Assembly: GCA_000499405.2 (NCBI GenBank)
Contig: HG738138.1
Span: 21,262,757 to 21,326,756 of the forward strand
Source of the DNA: Onchocerca volvulus
Taxonomy: Eukaryota > Nematoda > Chromadorea > Rhabditida > Onchocercidae
Reading direction: 5' to 3'
Length of the DNA stretch: 64,000 nucleotides
This document shows positions 1-10,605 of the stretch, piece after piece. A model generated the notes under the pieces. That model saw only the letters and a program-made list of their open reading frames with translations. It ran no database searches and was not told the origin of the DNA. The position numbers were made by a program, and so were the translations under genes. How positions within the stretch are numbered: the first letter of the stretch is position 1; every line of letters begins with the position of its first letter.

Positions 1-63
1 ATTCACATATCTGAAAAAGACTCCAGAACTATTTTGATCATCAAGTAATTAATAAAGACTTAC

Positions 64-2601
64 TTTGTATAAGCTAATGGCCCACATTTTGCAGTAATAT
101 CCATCAAATGTTTGATAACAAATACAAGATTCTTTTCCAGCCATACTGGGCCAAGCTCTCTAAGCAACGCAACGTAAGCCTAAAAATCTTAAAAATTGCC
201 AAAAAAATAAAAATAGACTTAAATTTCAAGATTAACTTGAAATTTCAGACTTTTTGAAGAAAAATTACATTAACATACAAGCGCAACTCCAATCCGTATT
301 TCCTTCTGTCCACCAGTAACTGCGACGGTACTAGTCTTTAAAAAGCCACCAATCCCACCTCTCAAAAAGCCATGCGACAAAATACCGAAACAATCATCAA
401 TTGTTACAACTTTCAGAGAAGATGAATTGTGCTGATTTTTATTGCTTGTTACTGTAAATAACTTCCGGGAATAATAGATTTAAAATGAAGATAAATTTAA
501 ATAAGATTGAAGCAATACTCTCTACAACTTTCATTTTCATTTTCACAGACACCTTTTACCTCTCTTCATGACTTATTAGTACTTTCAGATTCTTAACGAA
601 AGACCAAGCTTAGTAGTTCCCCGAAGCAAAACTGTTAAATGCTAAATCCCGCATTATATAATTTTTGCATAGCTATAAGAATTGGAGGCGCGCAGCTAAT
701 TGCAATAGTGCGGACAAACAATTAAAATCTTCCATATTATCATGATAAGAGAAAACCTGCTAGATATAAGATCTCAAAAAAGGCAAAAGTTAATATATAT
801 TTACAGAGAAGAAAGATTTACCAGAGATATACCGTCTTGGAGGATTCATAGCAGTATATAATAATGCAGCGAACAGTTGCGCCACTGCATGACGTACTTC
901 ATAATTACTCGATTCAAGAGCCTTGAAACACAACGCACCAACACTTTCAACTTCGTTTGTATATAAAAATGGATATTCCGGGATTAACACAGTAAGACAC
1001 TAAAATCAAAAAAACCTGTTCTGATAAAATATTGAACAATGAAAACAATGTTACCACGTATATTTCGTAAGATATGCGCATCGAAATTCAGTACTGATAA
1101 GGGACAGAAAAGAATATCATGAAAATTATAAAACTGAATTCATGACTAATCAATCATTGAATATAAATATATTCAAACAGTTATAACAGCCATGCAAGTA
1201 GAACCACAATCTATCTACACTACTGATACGGAAAAAGCAAAGCTAACATTGATTGCAGCTATTCTAACGACCATGACTCGATCTGACATATGTGTTTTCA
1301 GAATTTTATACAGATCTTTGTGAATAGAAGATGCACCAACGCCCAAGCCTTTCACCATTTTAGCGAATGTGTATAATAATTCGGCGCGTCCTTGGGACTA
1401 AAAGTTTCATCTTTCAAAATCTTGAAATTCATTTTTTCTTCCACATCCTTCTTCCGAAGCTTGCGTAACACAATCTATCCAGTATCATTGAATGAAAAAA
1501 GAGGACAACGATATAATTATAGGAGAACAATATCCCGTCCTCCTTCAACGTTAATTTATGAACATAACCTCAGAATATAGCAAGGTTTCCTCAAATGTCT
1601 TTCGGAAGACCGTCGTGTTTTTCCTCACAGGTTATGCATAGAAACTATTCCATCCCATGTGGATGTCGAACCCTATACTAACCGACCCAATACGAACTAA
1701 TCCAATTGACCATGCCACATCCCTTACCCCTATTCATTAAGCAATACAATTATTAATAAACTTAACCTCTGCATTTTTCAACCACTTCGCCATATAATGG
1801 AAAGATTCTTCATAACTTCGACCTACCAACCTACCCAATGCTTCATACATTGCTCCCAAACATCGTAAAGCAGCCCTAAAAATGACATTTATTTTTATTA
1901 ATAAGATTCCAGGACTGCTATTACGTTGTTGAGGAAAATTACTACGAAAACAATTGAAACAATTGTTTTAATTCAGCGGCAATATAAATTAAAATAAACT
2001 GACAGTTTAACCGGAAGATGTGTTGGCGAATCATCCCGTCCTTTTAGAATATCATTGCAGGTATTTATTGTTTCAAAAAGACTATATGTGTCTCCAACTG
2101 AGTATATCTAAACAGAAATGTTAAGCATTGTATATAAGAAACTAATAAGGTTATCGAAATTTAAAACATATATTCTGAAGATATTAGTTATTTACAAACT
2201 CTTAATAATAAAAATAAAAGAAATACCTGTGCAATACATTTTGCCAATAGCTCTCTAGTAGGTGGTCCTGGTGCGGCTAAAATGCGTGATGTCAACTGCT
2301 CAATAAGCTTCTTTTGTACAGTTTTTATATCAGCCTAAATTAAAACAATCATCTGAAGTGCGAATCTTCCCCCCAAATATTGAAAATTTAATAAAGAAAT
2401 AATATGTAATTGAGTTCTGAAAGGAAATTATTAAACGGAAAGAACGCACTACATTTGAATGATGTAGCGAACCTTTTGCGCAGCGGGTAATATGCGATCA
2501 AGATATCGTAACCATTCGTACACAAAAACAGGCTTTTTGGAATCTGCACAAAGATTTAATGCCTCTTCATTTAACAGCAATGAATTTGACTGCTCCATCA
2601 T
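64..2601 (-). CDS. HEATR5: HEATR5 (HEAT repeat-containing protein 5), N-terminal part; gene continues past left edge
   Basis: Eight exons read on the minus strand: 2601-2473, 2334-2227, 2107-2004, 1875-1767, 1397-1248, 999-822, 451-279 and 179-64. All junctions are GT-AG and in phase, and the last ends in phase 2 at a GTAAGT donor, so the 3' part lies outside the window. The start is a double ATG at 2601/2598. The N-terminus ([11 protein letters not shown], then [14 protein letters not shown]) matches the conserved opening of HEATR5A/B. Later blocks such as [26 protein letters not shown] and [12 protein letters not shown] follow the family in order. About 310 residues are present of a protein usually near 2,000. 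Known family role: a HEAT-repeat scaffold for clathrin/AP-1 traffic between Golgi and endosomes (yeast Laa1), also linked to dynein. No catalytic residues are expected. An uncertain small ORF stops 21 nt upstream. Confidence 0.93.
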
Positions 2602-2622
2602 CTCGACCAAAAGCCCACAGTA

Positions 2623-3399
2623 TCATGTATTCCGGGAGAAATTAATATTTGAGAAATCCATATAAATAATGGTTTCTAAATCAGCCAGTGCGATTATTTT
2701 CAAGAATATGTATATTGTGTGCGCTCGCGTAAAATACAACAAAATTTCACTTTTCCCAACAATCCCATGAAGCAGTAAATTTGCCAAGAGTAAAATAAAT
2801 CGGTCAGAAGTACAAACTGCATTGATGAATTTGGAAAGTGAAACCTGACCCAAATGGTTTGCAGTGATTAAAAACCGTTTCTAAAATATAGAAACTATAG
2901 TCATCGCGCACATTTCATTTGATATCAGCAATTCCCAATCATTATTCTTAATTATATATTTAAGAGATAAACAGCAAAAACTGAATAAAACAGCAAACGT
3001 ATTGTTCCAGAAAATTAATCATTAAAATATATTTTATTTGAAAAACAAATGGAAAAGTACGGCAATCACAGAGTCTCAAAAGTTTTCCTACATATGAGTA
3101 GGAACAAAAAAATTAGACAAAAAAAATACTAAGAAAAGAGTCGAAATGTGAAGAGAAATTCAAACATAAGCTTATAAATACAATATAATCATTATATATA
3201 TGAAGTACTAATACATATATAATTATACAAAACACAACAATACTTCAGAGTATTTCTTTCGATGGAATAAATTAACATATTTTAAAATAGGAAAAAAAAA
3301 AAACCAATTACTGCATTCTGCTACTCATTTCAATTCATTTTCTAAAATTTTCGACAAACTCTCAACACTGACTTTTGAAAATTCGTAGGATTCATCCAT
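2623..3399 (-). CDS. Possible small two-exon gene upstream of HEATR5, unrecognised
   Basis: Tentative model: exon 1 3399-3373 (ATG, nine codons, GTCAGT donor) and exon 2 2880-2623 (TTTTAG acceptor, 85 codons, then TGA), both phase 0, giving about 94 residues. The second exon is the stronger part: an open frame bounded by a good acceptor, with a mid-section (SKFINAVCTSDRFILLLANL) of ordinary protein composition followed by hydrophobic stretches that could be one or two membrane segments. The exon 1 link is less sure, because its frame also stays open past the proposed donor. I do not recognise the family. It sits 299 nt downstream of the SAYSD1 stop, and its own stop is 21 nt before the HEATR5 ATG, so exon 2 could instead be a 5' leader of HEATR5. 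Confidence 0.33.
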
Positions 3400-3698
3400 A
3401 ACGAAAAGACAGAAGAATTAGTACAACTAGCTCTTAATGAAGGACATAAGATCTGAATGGAAAAACAAAAAACAGGAGGACAAGAATCGATACTTCTGCA
3501 TAAATTTTATATTAGAAAAAATAAAAATGACACTGAAAACAGTAAAATCGATGGGCTAAAAAGTTTGCTATGGAGAGCATTCTAACCGTTTCATGTTCCA
3601 AAATATCTCTATAGACCAAAATCTAAAGTTTTGTAATTCTGATATTTTCTCTGATTGAACAGTGAAATTCTAAGATGCCAAATTTTGCATTAAAAAGC

Positions 3699-4648
3699 TT
3701 ATTGGTGCAAAACTTCTCTCTTTAATAAATCTCTTTCAAAATGTTCAGCTGTCAACGTACCGGGCAATCGTTCGCAGTGCGGATTGAATACAGAATAGGC
3801 GCTCAATTCGTTCGACTTTCGGTTTCCCAAGTTGATAAATAGGACGAAAAACAATGAAGAAATAAAAAACACAAGACCAAATTCAATAAAAGTAAAGTAC
3901 CATTGAACTATAATCCATAATGATATTGCAAAAACTGTGCATGAACGTGGCCAATGACAGTAAAAATAAGACCATAGCTGGATCGGTTTTAATAGAATAT
4001 TTTTAAGTTTGCTGACGATAGCGGAATGAAAGGCTACGCTGTTACTGCTTCTGAACTTTTCTTCATAAATCGCATCATGATTTGAAACCTGCAATGCTCT
4101 TCAGTAAAATCAAAATTTCCATAATTTCTCTCAAATAACGAGAACTTTAAGGACAACTCTCCGTTTATAAAACACATTCAGATTAAGCTTGGAATTATTT
4201 GTGATGTGATCAAAATTATTAACTTTTTTAGGAGAAATATGTAGTTTTCATTGCTGCATATCAAAATGGTTTCGAAAACCTGACTTCAATTAATAAAAGA
4301 TAAAGTTAATTTTGTTTGACTTCTTTTCAACAGAAATAAACAGTTTAATCTTAATTATTTATACGGTACCAAAAGAACCCCGGTACTGATAATGAAAACC
4401 TAATGATAACCTTACTGTTATCACACGCAGCACTTTCTTTCCTTCGATGTTCTGCCAGTCTTCCCTCCACACACTTCATCCTTCTGTTCTAACAGCATGT
4501 AAGTAGTATTGCTGAAACTGTTTCATTCATAGAATCAGTGAAATTAACAACTTACAACTAACAAAATCAAAAACCATCCTTCAACGCCCATCCATGAACA
4601 GTCGATCGTAACTGATGGAAACGCGGCGACATCATGAAAATCTTCCAT
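3699..4648 (-). CDS. SAYSD1: SAYSD1 (SAYSvFN domain-containing membrane protein)
   Basis: Two exons: 4648-4556 (31 codons, GTAAGT donor) and 4088-3699 (TTGCAG acceptor, 129 codons plus stop), giving 160 residues; the human protein is 183. The diagnostic signature is LSAYSVFNPHCERLPGTLTA close to the C-terminus, and it carries the Ser-Ala-Tyr-Ser-x-Phe-Asn core that names the domain. Before it lies a strongly hydrophobic hairpin (roughly residues 80-118) fitting the two membrane passes of the family. In mammals SAYSD1 is an ER membrane protein that binds UFMylated ribosomes at the translocon and helps clear stalled nascent chains. That role is inherited by homology here. The first exon is chosen by phase and by a clean ATG; it shows no family motif of its own. 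It heads a possible minus-strand operon with the two genes that follow. Confidence 0.9.
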
Positions 4649-5258
4649 CCTCTTCACTAATATTTGTTCATACATTAAGGCAATCGAAGTGAAGTGGTCA
4701 GTAATGCGAGGAGGGAAGACTCAAGTAAAATGTGTGTCTTCTGACCCTTCTTGACCTCAGAATACAATAAATCACTTTGACGGAGAGCTTGAAATACAAA
4801 GATGCGAAAGTTAAGCAAATAACGAGAAATTCTGGTAGTGATAAAGACAATAATAGCGCATGGATTAATGTTATAATGGCGCATGTATTACGCTATAATG
4901 GCTCACGGATTACGCTATAATGACGCACGGATTATTCAGTAATAGCGCATGTATTACGCTATAGTGACGCATGAACTACGTTGTAATGGCGCGCGGATTA
5001 CGCTATAATGGCGCATGGATCACTCTCGCTCGAAAATTGTTTTTAATAGTAAAATTCTAGCAGTAATATTTATTTTGAGTGTTATGATTCACAACAACCG
5101 GCCACATTTGGTGAGAGTTATACTGCAACATTGACTGGTGTTGTTCGGGTTAGGCCAAATTTTAAATTTACTTACTGTTGGATTTATTAACTTTATTTAT
5201 TATGACTTTCAAGCTTATTTCTAGCAATCCAAACCAATCTATTTTCTAGAACTGAAAA
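4649..5258. promoter_or_regulatory. Divergent promoter interval between SAYSD1 and an unknown plus-strand gene
   Basis: This 610-nt gap separates two genes transcribed away from each other, so it should carry both promoters. It holds the 22-bp tandem repeat array at 4851-5027. A TTTTCTAG acceptor-like site at about 5241-5248 precedes the plus-strand ATG and could take a spliced leader. An open frame on the minus strand at 4675-4884 runs into the repeats and is not judged to be a gene. Confidence 0.5.
4851..5027. repeat. 22-bp minisatellite, eight copies
   Basis: Consensus unit TAATGGCGCATGGATTACGC followed by TA (22 bp). Copies start at 4851 (23 nt), 4874, 4896, 4918, 4940, 4962, 4984 and 5006, with scattered substitutions mostly in the GGCGCA and ATTACG parts. 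The unit contains repeated CpG steps, unlike the AT-rich surroundings. It lies in the divergent promoter interval. Confidence 0.9.
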
Positions 5259-6790
5259 ATGCAAAATATACGAGGTCGACCTCCGATAATGGCACGACGT
5301 CATGCTCGGGTGCATTTCAATCTGAATGGCAGATTTAGGTCATCAACGTCACATGAAAATTTTCCAGAAGATACAACACGTGACTCTATTTTGAAGCAAA
5401 TTTTAGGTTAAATGATGAATTTATTGGAATCGAATCTCAACAGAAATTTTTTTTAATTCTGTACTTTGTAAACTGGAATGGAAAACATTTGAGGGAGGAA
5501 TAATTGGAGTAAAAAACTGAATTTTTAAATAAATATTCCCAATATTTTAGTCAAACAAAGATTCATAATTCCTCGTTGCAGCTCGTATCAAAAATTCAGA
5601 AGGAGAATTGTCTACTTGTAGAAATCGAACAAACGAACTATTAAATGCAACAGTTTGTCACACTTTATTTTCCTTGAGAAGAAGGAGAAATTTTGTGCAA
5701 TTTCCGATGTTTCAAAGTTTCTGACCTCTGCTCCTTTGAAATGTCATTTGAGTTGCGGAATCTATCCTTACTCATACTTTTTAAGGAAATAACTTGTAAT
5801 AAACTTCTTACTGAAAATTTTAAGTATGGCATAGATTTCTCAGTAAATGACTTCTTCCTTTGATGTCTGGGCTTCTCACATTTTCCCTAAACTTTTGTAA
5901 CCCTGAGAGTGACCAGCTTAATGTGGATCAGTGACTGATTTAGTCATTAAGAGGTAGAAAAATATTATATTACCATTGTTTAATAACTTCTATCAAAATA
6001 AAATTAAAATATCCGCAGATCCCTGAAGATTCATTGACGGCCACTCGAATTAGTCACGAACAATATCTGCTCGATGATTTAATTGATTTTATTGAATGTT
6101 CGGTTGACGATGAAATGAAGTTACAGATGCTCATAGATGAAGTACTGCTTGTTTATTGTTGATAATGTCTTGGTAATAGAATATGAAAATAAGCAATCAG
6201 TTTTTAATTTTAGTTCCGTAAATACCAATTAAACACATTAGTAGTTGGTAAAAAGAACATATTGACAATTGTTGTGGTTTCTTTGTCAGAACATGCGATT
6301 TATTTATGTGATTAGTATGAAATGTGCTTTTTAAATTTCAGGATAATCAACGATGGTATATAAAACGACTTAAACGTAGTTTGTTAAATTGGATTGCACG
6401 CAATGAAACAGAGCTTCGAGAGGTATGTTCTCTCCGGTTTGATTGTAAGCTACTGTTTACATTTTCAGATTAACAGCAAATATCTATCCTACAAAAGTTT
6501 CCTTTGGTTTCCTGCAATTTCTGAAAATTGTTCGAAATTAATTCAAACATTAAGTTGACTTATAATTAAAGATCAGTGCATTGAAACGTCGAATAATGAA
6601 GCGTTATGTACAAATAAGCTATGAAAATAGATGTCTGCAGCGCATGTTCAGAGATATGAAATATTTGACAAATCCGATCAGCAATAGTTTCAAAACTATG
6701 AAAAGAAAATCATCCAAGCTAATGTCCATTGACACCAGCAAAACACAAAGCTCACGATCAGATCACGAAAATGAAGAAGGAGGATTTTAA
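5259..6790 (+). CDS. Unrecognised basic 213-residue protein, five exons
   Basis: Exons 5259-5406, 5582-5652, 6019-6141, 6342-6422 and 6572-6790 join with GT-AG introns and matching phases (1,0,0,0) to give 213 residues. The start ATG lies 10 nt after a TTTTCTAG acceptor. The N-terminus is Arg-rich (MQNIRGRPPIMARRHARVHF). An acidic middle (YLLDDLIDFIECSVDDEMKL) is followed by a basic, probably helical section (RWYIKRLKRSLLNWIARNE) and a Ser/Thr/Lys-rich tail ending in acidic residues. There is no signal peptide or membrane segment. I cannot place it in a family. The consistent phases over four introns argue that it is a real gene. It is divergent from SAYSD1. Possibly a small nuclear or coiled-coil adaptor, but that is only a guess from composition. 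Confidence 0.72.
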
Positions 6791-9700
6791 AAGTAATAAG
6801 TTATAGGCCTTTGTAGCAATTACAATAATGACATTAATAATTAGAAAACATGTCTGAGAAGTACTGCTAAATAATGCTCAACTTCTGCCTGGTGATTTTT
6901 TTGGCTTTGAGATATTGGTGATTTAGAAAGATACCTGTAAGGCCGTGCGAACCATAGTGGGATAGCAATAACAAGTGATATTTTATACATATATTATTAA
7001 CTTAGTTACTTCGAATCTTCAAAATATAAGAAATGCAATAATTTATTGAAATGATTTTTTTAAAAATCCTATTGATGAGTAATATTTGTCAATAATGAAA
7101 TTTTTTTTTTTTCTATATATAGAAATCTGAAAATCTTTTGTAGGATTAACAAAATTGTGATTCTTTTTTTCTATAAATATCAATAAAATGACTAAACGAT
7201 AAATAGTTTATCATTTCGGAGCTATCAGTGCAATTTAAAGGATGTAAAGTGATTGGTTCATGTCTAGAGCCACTATCAAGCATGTATTTATGAAATTAGC
7301 AAGGTGTGAATTATTTTTCCCACCTAAAACACCAAGGAAAAATGGGATGTCCAGCAGACAGTTTTGAATACCCAAACTTCTCAACAGCGTGATTGATACG
7401 TAACACTTGAAACAGTTAACATGAAAATGAATATCAGTAGAACAACTTGTCTACCGAAAATACGAGAAAGTTTGCGAAGTATTGGTCCAGAAATTTGAAA
7501 TATTGCAGCCTAAATAATTCCTCCTCACACTTTCCATTGCCCTGTTTTCCTTTATAAAACATCTAAAACTTCGTGAAATCTAAAACAACTATTGGAAATT
7601 CAGCGGCCACTTGATGCTATGAATCATTTAGGCTGCTAAATTCCATTCCTTGTTATATTCGATATTTCAACTTAGATTAGGAAATGCTGATAAGAGTGAA
7701 AACGTGACAAATATATGACGGTTACGTTGGAAATGAAGTTATAAGGCTCGAGAGATGATTAAAAAACATCTTGCTGACTGGTACCATAGTGATCATCTCA
7801 ATCAATAGTACAGCTCATAATCTTGTTGATTTGATTATTAATAATAATCCTGATGATACTGCATAATAAAATCAAATGTTCAGAACTGGAATTAATATCT
7901 TCAAACTTTGTCCAACAAAAAGATAAAGAATCAGAAAAAAAAAGAAAAAACTATGAAACGTCTGACATATAAATGCAAACGTTTTTATCTCATATTCGAT
8001 CCCGAATATTCATTCTATTGATAGCAGTGATTATAAAATCATAAATAAAATCAGTATCGACGTCAACCGCTATAGCCCATGATACAATCCATAAACCTAC
8101 AATTTTTTACTGAAATATTTACGCAAAAATCGTTTTGCAGTTTTAAATACGATTAACAGTCCATTTTAATTTTTTATCACATTTTCGTTCAGAAAGTGCT
8201 CTTTTTTTTTTCCGATATTTTTCACTGTGCTACTGGAATGTGTTGCAACGACAGTCGATAGGATCTAGCAATTGAATCAATGCTAAATTCTGGATTTTGG
8301 ACTCTGCTCTTCAGCAAGTTTGCATAGTCTTGTTTCTCTTCCTTCTACGTATGGAAGAATTGGAAGGCTCTTTTACTTTAACAATATTGCTTTAATGATT
8401 GATATTTTTCCGAGCAGCCAAGCGCGCAAACAATTTTTGCCGATCTTTGAATCTAATTAACTCCAACTCATTGACATCATTGAATACACTACCTTGTATC
8501 ATTTCCATCTATCAATACGAAGAATGAAAGAAAACAAAATGCAGTTGCATATGTTTCAGGTTCTTTTCTCATTCACTCATTTAAATAGATTATTTCAACT
8601 CTATGCGATCCTGGCAACAGAGCTAGTTTAATAAAGTCATTCAACACTTTTCTTTATTAAAGCTGAATTGAAATTCATGCAATGTGATTTGCCTTGTCAT
8701 TTTGTTATTTTCTTCTTTAATTCATACAGCATCCAAGCGTTAAAAACTTTTTTTTATTTTTTTAAACAATATTAGTAGGCAATTTTACCATGAAGTTGTT
8801 ATTTTTTGAATTTATTATTCTTTCATAATTTGCTACGAAATTCTACAATTTGCAATTGTATTTCTCTTGAAACAATGTTTTTTTTTTTTTTTTTCTGGAA
8901 CATTTTCTAAACGATTCATTCATCAGTACAAGATTAAAAGAAATGGACTTTGAATGAAAGTTGATCTTATTTTCAAAATTTTGCTTTTCTTCAGAGCGGA
9001 TAATTATTGCAAAAGTGTCGAATGCTAAAAGGTCAGAAAGCCGATGAAGCAATTCTCTGATAAATTATCATTGACATTTCTATCTATTTTATAACTTCCC
9101 ATTTTGAAGTTAGCCTACATCAGGAAAAGAGTTGACTTGAAATCTAAAGTACATAAGCCTTAAAAAGATAAATAACTAGTAAGCCAATTAGCAGAGTGAT
9201 ATTTGCATTAGCAATAGCATTTATGTTAATTAGAATATGAAAGATCTTTATGGCTTCTTATTAAGTAATCACTATCATCATTATCATCGCTATCCAGGCA
9301 TAATTCCAAAATAAAGAATATCAATAGAACTGAAGCTCAAGCACTGGACGAAAAAATTATTTTTATTCATAAATATGCTCAAAGTTTTAGAAAAAATCCT
9401 TCCCGGTAGGTCTTTTGAAAAAACCATTTTTCTTTGCATCTATCCTCTAATCACGCAATTTTTTAATCCTATAATTCAATGTTTTTCAGAAAAATCCCAT
9501 AAATTTCTTGAAGTTTTTTTAATTTCTTTCAAATTTTAAGAAAACAATAAGCATACAGCTTGAGCAGTGGGTCTATCTCAACATTCTGTAAATTTGAGTA
9601 CTTGAGTATGTTTATAATTGTGTCCTCGTCGTAAAAAAAACGATAGTTGTTGTCACATGGTCTTTTTTTAATGTAATTATTTGTTTATCCAACAAACATG

Positions 9701-10605
9701 AGCAAGCTGGCTGATCCAGAAAGAAATATTTCCAGAATTGGCTCTTGAAACTTGAAATCAGTTTTTATTATGAAGTTTGATGAGAGTTTTTTGAAATTTA
9801 ATTTAACCTTTTTTATAATTTAATGTTTGAATTTTTTGACTCTTGAACATATGGTGAAAGTTGCTTAATTTTACTCAATTTTTTTTTTTCAGATATATTC
9901 ATTACTGCTTATTTTTACATCACAAAAATTTAAAAATTTATTAAGTTAAGCTAATTTTGAACAGATTTTAGATTGGAATTTGAGTTTATCATACAGATAT
10001 CTTTGCATTTTACTGACACAAAAGTTTTTATATTTAAAAGCAAAAGTATTGCCACATGTTGGCTTTCTCTTACTTTACCTCAAATTCCGCACATGATTAA
10101 TTTTTCAATATATGACTTTCATCTTCAATTTGATATAAAATAAAAATCAAATAAAAGTCTTTTTTTCAGTGGTACTGTTGTTATATTCAAATTACAATGA
10201 AACAAGATAGATCTTCCATAATTCGTTCTTATGCAACAAAAGCAAAGTAAATTAGATCAATTTATAGAATAGTTTGGATTTACTAGTTTTAAGTTTAAAT
10301 GGAAGAAATCTTTCGAAATTAGTGAGATAGAAGAAATTTTTTTAAAGAAATGAGGAAAAATTTGTTTATTAAGTAAATTTTTAAATTTTTGAACTTTTCA
10401 TTTGAGATCTTGCTTGCTTAACTTGATATAGTAAGTTGAAATGATCATTTTTTGGCAATGACTCTCATTTTTTATTGCTAACTCATGCTACAGGTATGAT
10501 TCAATTGAATTGAAGAGGTATTAAGTCATTTTATGATTTATTTAAATTGAAGAGATGTTAAGTCATATTCAAAACTTCTGAAAATTCAAGTTCCACACAT
10601 ACTTT
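6791..10605. other. Intergenic, no gene seen
   Basis: 3.8 kb of AT-rich sequence with many T and A runs (for example near 7099-7113 and 8878-8894) and no open frame with splice context or family resemblance. The downstream part, just before 10606, should contain the NCKX promoter, but no distinct element stands out. Confidence 0.6.

Noticed and set aside
4675..4884. Minus-strand ORF upstream of SAYSD1
   Set aside because: Its 5' end is made from the tandem repeat, and it lies outside the SAYSD1 splice model.
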